Source: CALAGB01 sp963713965 (GTDB lineage Bacteria; Chloroflexota; Chloroflexia; Thermomicrobiales; Thermomicrobiaceae). From it: 64,000 nucleotides of DNA. Location: the NCBI GenBank assembly GCA_963713965.1, contig OY970217.1, positions 1,860,001 to 1,924,000 on the forward strand, in the 5' to 3' direction. This document shows positions 25,329 to 32,817 of this stretch, one piece after another; within the stretch, counting starts at the first letter, position 1, and every line of letters begins with the position of its first letter. The notes under the pieces were generated by a model. It was not told where the DNA came from. It made no database searches and worked only from the letters and a program-made list of their open reading frames with translations. Position numbers and translations under genes: made by a program.

Positions 25329-25811
25329 ATGCGTATTATCGTCGGCGCCGACCACGCCGGATTTCCGCTCAAGGGAACGATCGTCGCGACGCTGCGCGAG
25401 TGGGGGCATGAAGTCCAAGACGTCGGCACCCACAACGGCGAGCAAATCGACTTCCCTATTGTGACCCGACACGTCTGCGATCCTTTGCGGGCGGGTGAGT
25501 ACGAACGTGGACTGCTCGTCTGCGGTACCGGCATCGGCGCCTGCATCGCGGCCAACAAGATCCCAGGTATCCGCGCGGCCCTCTGCCATGACGTTTACTC
25601 GGCGCATCAGTCGGTCGAGCATGACAACGCCAACGTCCTCTGCTTGGGCGCGCAGATCGTCGGCGACCGCCTGGCGCTCGACCTCATCCGGGCCTATTTG
25701 GCAGCGGAGTGGAGCACTGAGGAACATTTCCAGCGCCGGGTGGGGATGCTGAGCGATATGGAGCAGGCCGCGGCAGAGGAGCTTCGGCCCGCGAATGAGG
25801 GCCGCTCATGA
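25329..25811 (+). CDS. rpiB: ribose-5-phosphate isomerase B
   Basis: The 160-residue protein has the RpiB/LacAB hallmarks: MRIIVGADHAGFPLK at the N terminus, DVGTHNGEQIDFP, the active-site LLVCGTGIGACIAANK (Cys/Thr base loop), and AALCHDVYSAHQSVEHDNANVLCLGAQ. It interconverts ribose-5-phosphate and ribulose-5-phosphate in the pentose phosphate pathway. GGAGG at 25316-25320 supports ATG 25329 over an upstream in-frame codon at 25323. Its stop overlaps the next gene's ATG (ATGA), so they are translationally coupled. Confidence 0.93.
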   Translation: MRIIVGADHAGFPLKGTIVATLREWGHEVQDVGTHNGEQIDFPIVTRHVCDPLRAGEYERGLLVCGTGIGACIAANKIPGIRAALCHDVYSAHQSVEHDNANVLCLGAQIVGDRLALDLIRAYLAAEWSTEEHFQRRVGMLSDMEQAAAEELRPANEGRS

Positions 25812-26611
25812 ACGAGCACTCGCCGGACCTCTTCGCCAGCACGGCCCCCTATTATGCCCGCTACCGGCCGCCTTACCCTGACGTCTTCTTCCAGCACGTC
25901 GTCGAGCGCTTCGGTCTAGACAGGACGGGTCGACTTCTCGACATCGGCTGCGGCACCGGCCAGATCGCCATTCCGTTCGCCCCCTATTTCGCTGACGTGG
26001 TCGGACTCGATCCGGAGCCTTCCATGCTGGCGGAGGGGATGAAGGTGGCAGAGGAATCCAACGTCCGCAACATCCGTTGGGTTGAGGGGAGTGATCGGGA
26101 TTTGCTTCAACTCGTGAACGAGATCGAACCGGTGCGGCTGGCGACGTTCGGTCGCGCCTTCCACTGGGTGGATCAGGACGCCGCGTTACAGGCGCTCGAC
26201 CAGATCATCATGCCGGGTGGCGGAGTGGTAGTCTGCTCGGACGCGGAGCGTATCTGGCACATCTCAGAGGGCTGGCAACGGGCGACGCAGGACGTGATCC
26301 GCCGCTGGCTGGGTGATGTGCGACGGGCGGGAAGCGGCACCTACAACGTACGGCACGCGCCGTTCATCGAGACACTGGAGGCCTCGGCCTTTTCGGACGT
26401 CGAGTTGTACAGCGTCACCGTGGAGCGCTTCCCGACGATCGATGACATCCTCGGCTACCTCTACTCCACCTCCTTCTGCTCGCATCGCGTTCTCGGCAAC
26501 AAGCGGGCCGCGTTCGAGGCCGATCTGCGTCAGACGTTGAGCGCCATCAATCCAGAAGGTTGCTTCTCCGAGCGACTCGGCTTCGACGCCTGGCTGGCGA
26601 AGAGAGCGTAG
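25808..26611 (+). CDS. class I SAM-dependent methyltransferase
   Basis: The 267-residue methyltransf_11/25-type enzyme carries LLDIGCGTGQIAIPFAP (SAM glycine loop), VVGLDPEPSMLAEG (acidic ribose-binding residue) and a motif-IV-like ATFGRAFHWVDQD. The FHWVD block and preceding start YYARYRPPYPDVFFQHV match an uncharacterised bacterial subgroup. It is coupled to rpiB by a four-base overlap. The substrate is unknown and there is no obvious link to pentose metabolism. Confidence 0.88.
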   Translation: MNEHSPDLFASTAPYYARYRPPYPDVFFQHVVERFGLDRTGRLLDIGCGTGQIAIPFAPYFADVVGLDPEPSMLAEGMKVAEESNVRNIRWVEGSDRDLLQLVNEIEPVRLATFGRAFHWVDQDAALQALDQIIMPGGGVVVCSDAERIWHISEGWQRATQDVIRRWLGDVRRAGSGTYNVRHAPFIETLEASAFSDVELYSVTVERFPTIDDILGYLYSTSFCSHRVLGNKRAAFEADLRQTLSAINPEGCFSERLGFDAWLAKRA

Positions 26612-26648
26612 GCCTCAGCCCCTCACAACGTAGAGGCGGGACCACCCC

Positions 26649-27716
26649 TTAGAACGGTGCGGTGACGCCAACCTCTTTCCCCAGATCGCGCAGTTCGTCC
26701 AACACGCTCGGGTGGACCGGGATGCCTCGTTCGCGGCGATCCGCCTCGGCGATGTCCTCCGGATCCCCTGGCACGTAGACGCGGTCGTGCCCTGCCGACG
26801 GCTCGAGGGTACGCAACTCCTCCAGCATGCTGTCGATATCGGCGTAGAACTCCTCCTCCGGCCGGAAAGCGTCGATGCGCCAGGCCATGAAGGCGTGACC
26901 GGTGTCGGACGGGCGTGGTGGAGTTGAACGGGACCCACCGACGTAGCGGCTCCAGGAGGAGCCGGCCAACTGGCCGCAGAGGACCTCCACGAAGAGGGAG
27001 AGGCCATAGCCTTTGTGGCTACCCAGCTCGCGGGTCCATCCCAGTGGCGTGAGCGAGCGGGCGGTCCAGGGGTCGGTCGTGTCATTCCCGTCCGCGTCGT
27101 AGGCCCAGCCGGCCGGGATCGGCTTCCCCTCACGCCGGGCGATCTCGACTTTGCCCCAGGCGACCGTGCTAGTGGCCATGTCGATCACGATGGGTCGCTG
27201 GTCGCGCGCCGGGATGGCGACTGCGATCGGCGCAGTGCTGAGGACCGGTTCGGAGGCAAAGGTGGGCACCACCAGCGGGGTGGCGTTGGTCATGGCTACG
27301 CCGCACAGCCCCTCCTGCAGCGCCATCATGGCGTAGTAACCGGCGATGCCGAAGTGGTTGCTGTGCCGCACCGTGGCCATGCAGAGGCCGGTCTCCTTGG
27401 CCTTCTCGATGCAGCGCTGCATGGCGCGGTAGGAGGCGGGATGGCCCATGCCGTTGTTCGCATCGAAGGCGACCGTCGCCGGGGTCTCGGTCACGACCGT
27501 CAGCTCAGCCTTGTCGTTTATCAAGCCCTTACGCAGGCGTTCGGCGTAATAGACCATGCGCGGGACACCGTGCGAATCGATGCCGCGGATGTCGGACGCC
27601 ACCAGCACTTCGGCGGAGATGCGCGCATCTTCTTCACTCAGGCCGAAGCCCATCAACACGTCCCTCGTATATACCTCGAGCATCTCCGCATCGACTCGGT
27701 TCGCCTGCTCGGTCAT
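26649..27716 (-). CDS. malate/L-lactate dehydrogenase family (Ldh_2) oxidoreductase
   Basis: The 355-residue NAD(P)-dependent enzyme of the YlbC/ComC (type-2 malate/lactate dehydrogenase) fold has ASDIRGIDSHGVPRM near the N terminus, RHSNHFGIAGYYAM in the middle (with the catalytic His), IDMATSTVAWGKVE and the C-terminal PGDPEDIAEADRRERGIPV. Relatives act on malate, ureidoglycolate, sulfolactate or 2,3-diketogulonate, and this choice cannot be made. GGAGG lies just before ATG 27716. It is monocistronic and divergent from the stress-protein gene. Confidence 0.9.
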   Translation of the reverse strand: MTEQANRVDAEMLEVYTRDVLMGFGLSEEDARISAEVLVASDIRGIDSHGVPRMVYYAERLRKGLINDKAELTVVTETPATVAFDANNGMGHPASYRAMQRCIEKAKETGLCMATVRHSNHFGIAGYYAMMALQEGLCGVAMTNATPLVVPTFASEPVLSTAPIAVAIPARDQRPIVIDMATSTVAWGKVEIARREGKPIPAGWAYDADGNDTTDPWTARSLTPLGWTRELGSHKGYGLSLFVEVLCGQLAGSSWSRYVGGSRSTPPRPSDTGHAFMAWRIDAFRPEEEFYADIDSMLEELRTLEPSAGHDRVYVPGDPEDIAEADRRERGIPVHPSVLDELRDLGKEVGVTAPF

Positions 27717-28044
27717 TCCATCCTCCCGACGTCAGTCTTATTTCACTCACCAATTGATCAGAACCCGTGCCTGAGATGCGATCATAGCGCAGCCGGGTCG
27801 AGTGGGGCACGCCGACCAACTCTGACATCGGCACATGTGGACGTAACACCGAGGACAATTTGCAACGCTGTTGTCACGTTTGCGGCGATGGTGCTGTTTC
27901 TCCGTCACGCGTCCTCGGATAGACTAAGCGTTGACGGCACGCGGAATCGACAAATGGGCGCGTCGTTGATGGCTGCGGCACCGGTCAGGACGCGACGTTT
28001 CGGGACCGGGCTTCAGTCGTCTCCAGAGAGATGAAGGAGAAGAG
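27717..28044. other. divergent intergenic region
   Basis: These 328 bases separate the Ldh_2 gene from the universal stress protein gene and should contain both promoters. I see no confident -35/-10 pair, RNA gene or repeat. Confidence 0.4.
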
Positions 28045-28932
28045 ATGATTGGCACTGTCATCGTTCCGCTAGATGGCTCGGACCTCGCCGAGCAAGCCCT
28101 CCCCTATGCCGAGGCAATCGCGCGCAAAGCCAACGCCCCCCTGCACTTGATGCGCGTCGTTCCGCCGGACGCACCGGCATCGTCCGAGAGCGAGGCACGC
28201 AGCTACTTACGTGAGCATGCCAAAGGCTATGGCGATCGCGTCCAGATCAGCGTGCGCATGGGCCAACCGGCCGATCAGATCGTCGACGGGTCCGACGAGA
28301 TGACCGACCCTGTCATTGTTATGACAACTCACGGCCGAAGCGGCATCGGACGCTGGCTCTACGGCAGCGTCGCCGACCGGGTCGTCCGCGGTAGTGGCGC
28401 GCCAGTGCTGCTGATCCGTTCCGGTACCAAGGACCGCCGCGCCGAGACGGTTTCGACCGTGGTCGTCTCGCTGGACGGCTCGGTCCATTCCGAGGCGGCG
28501 CTTCCTTATGGTAAAGAGATCGCCCAGGCTTTTGACGCCGAGCTGGTGCTGGTGCGCGTGGCCGAGACGACGCAGCTCTACGGCATGCTGGGAAGCGAGC
28601 CGATGGCGCCCGCCTCCGCCGACACCTTCAACGAGATCGGCCTGCGGCTGGTGCAGGAGGCGCAGAATTATCTGGCCGAGGTGGCCGAGCCGTTGCGCAA
28701 AGATGGCGTCAAGGTGCGCACCGAGACGCTGGAAGGCTTCGCCGCCGACCAGCTTCTGGCGCTGGAGCGGGAGATGTCGGTCGATCTGATCGTGATGGCC
28801 ACCCACGGCCGTAGCGGGCTGGGCCGATTGGTCTTCGGTAGCGTGGCCGAGCGCATCCTCAAGGTGGGCACCACGCCGGTCATGATGATCAAGCCCAAAG
28901 GGGAAGTGAGCGGCAACGGCGATAACGCCTGA
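28045..28932 (+). CDS. tandem-domain universal stress protein
   Basis: It has two UspA domains (residues about 1-132 and 140-288). Each starts with a Val/Asp strand (VIVPLDGSDLAEQALPYAE; VVVSLDGSVHSEAALPYGK) and ends with the ATP-binding loop (MTTHGRSGIGRWLYGSVADRVV; MATHGRSGLGRLVFGSVAERIL). Both G-2x-G-9x-G(S) loops are intact, so both domains should bind ATP. AAGGAG lies ahead of ATG 28045. The role is general stress tolerance in the cytoplasm. The convergent membrane-protein gene ends five bases away. Confidence 0.92.
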   Translation: MIGTVIVPLDGSDLAEQALPYAEAIARKANAPLHLMRVVPPDAPASSESEARSYLREHAKGYGDRVQISVRMGQPADQIVDGSDEMTDPVIVMTTHGRSGIGRWLYGSVADRVVRGSGAPVLLIRSGTKDRRAETVSTVVVSLDGSVHSEAALPYGKEIAQAFDAELVLVRVAETTQLYGMLGSEPMAPASADTFNEIGLRLVQEAQNYLAEVAEPLRKDGVKVRTETLEGFAADQLLALEREMSVDLIVMATHGRSGLGRLVFGSVAERILKVGTTPVMMIKPKGEVSGNGDNA

Positions 28933-28937
28933 TCGGC

Positions 28938-29543
28938 TCAGCCAACGGGCGGCTCAAGGGCCTCGTCCCCGTTCGAATCATGCAAGACGTCATTCGCGCC
29001 GGACTTTTCCGGCGCGATCTTCTTTTCGGACAGACCGTTACCGTCGACGTCCATATCCTCCATCGGCGTTGACGCCTTCCAGATGGGTGGGCTGACCGTC
29101 GGTACGACGTTGAGCGTTTCCTCCTGGTCCGCCGCGTGTCGGAATTCACGCGCGGCGATGTGCCCCGCGCGACGACTGCGCCGGAAGAGAGAGCGGCCAT
29201 CTTCACCAGCCAGGTAGACGATGATGAGCAGGGCCAGCACAGTCCAAATCGGGAAGACCGCCAGGGCTGGGACCGCCAATACGATCGCTCCGATCCGCGC
29301 CCACTCCTTCAGCATCAGCAGGCCAAACCCAATGATGCCGGACGCCACGGCGAAGCCGAAGATGATGGTGAGGGAGACGCCGATCAACGCGAAGCGGGCC
29401 GCGAACTGGCCGAAGCCGTCCGACGCGAAAGGCGTGATCAGGAGAGCGATTGGCAGGACGATGCAGGACGCGATTAGCAGCATGGCGGCCATGACGAACT
29501 CGTAGACGGCGATCAGGATCAGGGCATCCGGTCGTTGCCGCAT
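28938..29543 (-). CDS. hypothetical membrane protein with acidic C-terminal tail
   Basis: The 201-residue protein has four hydrophobic segments in the first 125 residues (about 9-36, 45-75, 83-100, 100-112), followed by a basic patch FRRSRRAGH and a soluble acidic tail (residues 130-201) rich in Asp, Glu and Pro. I do not recognise the tail. The first half resembles small DUF2127-like inner-membrane proteins only loosely. GAAGGGAGG precedes ATG 29543. The function is unknown. Confidence 0.75.
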   Translation of the reverse strand: MRQRPDALILIAVYEFVMAAMLLIASCIVLPIALLITPFASDGFGQFAARFALIGVSLTIIFGFAVASGIIGFGLLMLKEWARIGAIVLAVPALAVFPIWTVLALLIIVYLAGEDGRSLFRRSRRAGHIAAREFRHAADQEETLNVVPTVSPPIWKASTPMEDMDVDGNGLSEKKIAPEKSGANDVLHDSNGDEALEPPVG

Positions 29544-29778
29544 GTCGCCCTCCCTTCAGTCTCTCGGTTGAACGTGGCGATGAGCGGTTGGGCTCATTGG
29601 CATGGGTGAAATCCGTACCGATCTGGCTCTCCGGACGACGGCTGAGCCGAGCAACCTGCCTCCCGCCTTCAGACCGTGGATGAGTCCCTCAATTTCGGTT
29701 CCACTGATGATGACCGTGCCATTCACGTCCCTCCCATTCAGCGCTTATACCCCTTTCCGTACTGACCAATCATGGCGA

Positions 29779-29807
29779 TTGACACGCGCTCCGACGACCC
29801 ATAAGCT
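29779..29807 (+). promoter_or_regulatory. promoter of first collagen-like gene
   Basis: TTGACA (29779-29784), a 17-base spacer and TAAGCT (29802-29807). The preceding bases TGGCGA are identical to those before the matching promoter at 30987. The rest of 29544-29926 holds no gene I can support. Confidence 0.55.
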
Positions 29808-29926
29808 GCTCTTCATTAAAAGGCTTGATGTTTGGGCGCAAGCGATAAGACGGATGGTGCTTGGTTTTTCCAATACAGCTTCGTACTCGCTGCCGCGAAT
29901 CGCACTGAAAGAGAAGAGATCTCGCT

Positions 29927-30775
29927 ATGGGACAGGATGAGAGCCCCTCCGATCGACCAGACGCTGAGGATTCGTCCAAGACACCGGAAACAGATGGGCC
30001 ACCGATGATCACCCGTAGGCGTGCGCTCTCACTGGGAGCGGCGGCCATGGGTGTCCTGGGACTTGGCGTTCCCCAACTAGCCGGGGCTGCACCGGTCAGC
30101 GTGGCAGACGGCAGCACGCTCATTGCCGACGTCATTGTCGGAACGGGTTGGATCAGCCCACGCTCCGCCAGTGTGTGGATTGCGGAACCGGCTGTCACCG
30201 GCGACTGCTTCATTTCGATCACGCTCATGGGGGATCCGGGGCCGTTCGTTGGTCCGCACCTTTGGGTGAAGCTCTCACCCGGCCAGGGATTCACCGTCAA
30301 TGTCCGGTTCATCACGCTGCATAATCTTCCCTTCAGCTATCTGATCGTCTTCCCAGGGGCGTCGATTCCGACCGGTCCCGTGGGTCCGGCTGGACCGACG
30401 GGCGCTGCCGGCCAAATGGGTCCAACTGGCTACACCGGGCTAGCGGGAGCGTTGGGACCGACTGGACCAACAGGATTCACTGGCCCAACCGGACCGTCTG
30501 GACCAACAGGGTTCACCGGACCGACCGGACCAATTGGTAACACTGGGGGAGCCGGAGGAACTGGCGGGACTGGTGGCGATCTCTTCGGCAACGGTGGAGC
30601 CGGAGGAGCCGGAGGGAATGGCGGGACCGGTGGTGCCGGGGGCACTGGCGGCACCGGAGGAACTGGTGGAACGGGCGGTGATGGCGGCACCGGAGGAGCT
30701 GGCGGCACCGGAGGAACTGGTGGTACCGGCGGGAAAGGTGGCGTCGGTGGCACTGGTGGGATTGCGGGGAACTGA
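29927..30775 (+). CDS. Tat-exported collagen-like protein 1 with Gly-rich tail
   Basis: The 282-residue protein has an N-terminal acidic region, then a Tat signal (ITRRRALSLGAAAMGVLGL, cleavage near AGAAP). A domain of about 105 residues shared with the next two genes follows (DGSTLIADVIVGTGWI, PFVGPHLWVKLSPGQGF, FSYLIVFPGA). Next come about 19 Gly-X-Y triplets rich in GPT/GFT, and a tail of GGTGG-type repeats without strict triplet order, like PE_PGRS tails. The triplets could form a collagen triple helix outside the cell. The Gly-rich tail is unique to this copy. The ribosome site is AGAAGAG before ATG 29927. Confidence 0.88.
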   Translation: MGQDESPSDRPDAEDSSKTPETDGPPMITRRRALSLGAAAMGVLGLGVPQLAGAAPVSVADGSTLIADVIVGTGWISPRSASVWIAEPAVTGDCFISITLMGDPGPFVGPHLWVKLSPGQGFTVNVRFITLHNLPFSYLIVFPGASIPTGPVGPAGPTGAAGQMGPTGYTGLAGALGPTGPTGFTGPTGPSGPTGFTGPTGPIGNTGGAGGTGGTGGDLFGNGGAGGAGGNGGTGGAGGTGGTGGTGGTGGDGGTGGAGGTGGTGGTGGKGGVGGTGGIAGN

Positions 30776-30986
30776 TCCACCCAGTATCAGACGTTCAAAC
30801 GTCATTCCGCGACATCTGGCTCGTATGTGCCTGCACGGGCAGCGATCGCTGATGATGGAAGGACTCAACAGGTGAACCGAGCTGGTGACGGACTCTGTGA
30901 AGACCACACCTCGGTTACCGAGGGAGCCAATTCACAAACGCGCTGAAAACACGAGCGCAGCATTCAGATTCACCCCATCTTGGCGA

Positions 30987-31015
30987 TTGACAGGTGAACG
31001 TACGGGGTCTATGCT
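30987..31015 (+). promoter_or_regulatory. promoter of second collagen-like gene
   Basis: TTGACA (30987-30992), a 17-base spacer and TATGCT (31010-31015). The 12-base block TGGCGATTGACA is the same as at the first gene's promoter. The remainder of 30776-31135 shows no coding content. Confidence 0.6.
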
Positions 31016-31135
31016 GCGATGAGTCAAGCATTGACTCATGGGAACAGCGCGGCGAGCTCGATGATGACCGGCCGGTTCGGATCCAGGCATCGAACCTACC
31101 GCCGTGGCTCGCGTTGCAAGAGAAGAGAGCTCGCT

Positions 31136-31867
31136 ATGGGACACGACGACCGCTCCGGCGACCGACCGCTCGCCGCGGATTCTTCACCGTCTTCAAATGA
31201 AGCCCGCTCTCCACTCATCAGCCGGCGACGAGCGTTGGCCTTGGGGGCCGCCGCGGCGGGTGTATTGGGACTGGGCAGCACGCAGGTCGCCGGAGCCGCC
31301 CCCGTCAACATTCAAGACGGCAGCACGCTCATCGCCGAGGTTATTACCGGCACGAGCTCAATTCCCCCTCTCCGCTTCTCCGTCTGGATCGATGAGCCAC
31401 AGATCACGTCCGATGCCATCGTCTCGATCACCTTACTCGCCAACCCTGGCTCGTTCATCGGTCCCAACTACTGGGTGACCGTCTCGCCCGGTCAAGGATT
31501 TAGCGTCAACTTTCGCTTCCCCGTGATGCACACCACTCCCTTCAGCTATCTCATCGTCTTCCCCGGCGCCGAGCTCCCCACCGGTCCCATAGGACCTGCC
31601 GGGCCGACTGGGCCTGCTGGGCAACTGGGTCCAACCGGATACACCGGCGTAGCTGGGTTATTGGGACCAACCGGTCCAACGGGTCCCATGGGTATTCCCG
31701 GATCCACCGGATGGACCGGCGCCACCGGGTTCACCGGCCCAACCGGTCCAACGGGCGATTTGGGCTTCACTGGCGCAACCGGGCCTACCGGACCAACCGG
31801 GGCCGTGGGACCAACCGGAGATACCGGGACAACCGGGCCAACTGGGGTGACCGGAGCTGTCGGGTAG
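31136..31867 (+). CDS. Tat-exported collagen-like protein 2
   Basis: The 243-residue paralogue starts at ATG 31136, chosen because the sequence before it (AGAAGAGAGCTCGCT) matches the region ahead of the first gene; an in-frame ATG at 31019 would place the Tat motif too deep. The Tat signal is ISRRRALALGAAAAGVLGL. The shared domain (DGSTLIAEVITGTSSI ... FSYLIVFPGAELPTG) leads into about 31 uninterrupted Gly-X-Y triplets, mostly GPT, GFT, GAT, GDT and GVT, running to the C terminus. There is no sortase or anchor motif. Threonine at Y positions is the pattern O-glycosylated in Bacillus BclA-like proteins. Confidence 0.9.
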   Translation: MGHDDRSGDRPLAADSSPSSNEARSPLISRRRALALGAAAAGVLGLGSTQVAGAAPVNIQDGSTLIAEVITGTSSIPPLRFSVWIDEPQITSDAIVSITLLANPGSFIGPNYWVTVSPGQGFSVNFRFPVMHTTPFSYLIVFPGAELPTGPIGPAGPTGPAGQLGPTGYTGVAGLLGPTGPTGPMGIPGSTGWTGATGFTGPTGPTGDLGFTGATGPTGPTGAVGPTGDTGTTGPTGVTGAVG

Positions 31868-31963
31868 TAGGACGCCGACCAATTGGCGTGCTGAAGGACG
31901 ACACCATCTCGGTCAGAGCAGATTTCTCTGAGCCATATCGGTTGTGGAAGAAGAGAGTATTCG

Positions 31964-32686
31964 ATGGCAAACGGGGATCAACCAAACAACAATTCAGCTT
32001 CCGCCGGTGCGACAAACACCGATGGCGAATCGCCGCGCATCAGCCGGCGCAGGGCATTGACGCTCGGCGCCATGGCGGCGGGCGTGATCGGGTTGGGCGG
32101 CGGAGCGGCCGTGAGCGCGGCTCCCGCGAACATCGCTATCGAGGATACGCCGGTTTCGGCGACGCTCTCAGGGACCGGTGTGCTGCAGCCGGGCCATCCG
32201 TGGACCTGGGTCAGCGCTCCTGAGATTACGATGGATAGCTTCGTAACAGTTATGCTGCAGAGCGACCCCGGCAATTTTGTCGGCCCAGCGCTCTCGGTGC
32301 AGATCCGTCCAGGATCCGGATTCTTCGTAAACCTCGGAACGTGGGTCCCACGCTCGACCACCTTCAGCTATCTGGTCGTCTTGCCCGGTCAGTCCCTTGC
32401 GATGGGTCCGACCGGTGTCATCGGGCCAACTGGTGAGGCAGGTGCGACTGGCTGGACAGGTCCGGTTGGAACGTCCGGATCTACGGGAGCGACTGGTCCC
32501 ACTGGTCCAATCGGGATCTCCGGAGCGACCGGGCCGACCGGAGCGATCGGCGTCACAGGCGCCACGGGATCGCTTGGTCCGTTGGGACCCATTGGCTTCA
32601 CTGGTCCAACCGGTCCGACCGGAGCAACCGGCTCCATTGGAGCGACCGGGCCGACTGGAGACACGGGAGGGTTTGGCGCGGTCTAA
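31964..32686 (+). CDS. Tat-exported collagen-like protein 3
   Basis: The 240-residue third paralogue has a Tat signal ISRRRALTLGAMAAGVIGL and the shared N-terminal domain (ATLSGTGVLQPG, FVGPALSVQIRPGSGF, FSYLVVLPGQ). About 31 Gly-X-Y triplets follow, with Thr at many Y positions (GPT, GAT, GWT, GFT), ending GFGAV. No separate strong promoter was found in the 96 bases after gene 2, so it may be read through from there. The ribosome site GAAGAAGAG precedes ATG 31964. It is probably a surface or spore-like appendage component; that is inference. Confidence 0.88.
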   Translation: MANGDQPNNNSASAGATNTDGESPRISRRRALTLGAMAAGVIGLGGGAAVSAAPANIAIEDTPVSATLSGTGVLQPGHPWTWVSAPEITMDSFVTVMLQSDPGNFVGPALSVQIRPGSGFFVNLGTWVPRSTTFSYLVVLPGQSLAMGPTGVIGPTGEAGATGWTGPVGTSGSTGATGPTGPIGISGATGPTGAIGVTGATGSLGPLGPIGFTGPTGPTGATGSIGATGPTGDTGGFGAV

Positions 32687-32817
32687 TCTTCTGGCGGACT
32701 TGAAGCGGCCAAATCGAACCGGATACGATCGGCGATGAACCGCCCATCCAGGCACGTCCTGTGGGCGGTTTGGTTTGATTACCGTGCTCAAATCGCGTTG
32801 AGAGAGGACGCGCACTT

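Noticed and set aside
27015..28034. 339-residue plus-strand frame opposite the Ldh_2 gene
   Set aside because: It is mostly antisense to an intact dehydrogenase and has no domain; its tail runs through the divergent intergenic region.
30540..30770. short tandem DNA repeats that might look like a CRISPR array
   Set aside because: The repeats are in-frame codons for GGTGG-type protein sequence with no spacers of constant length.
30430..30780. Pro-rich minus-strand frame opposite the collagen-like repeats
   Set aside because: Gly-rich repeats automatically give Pro-rich open frames on the other strand.
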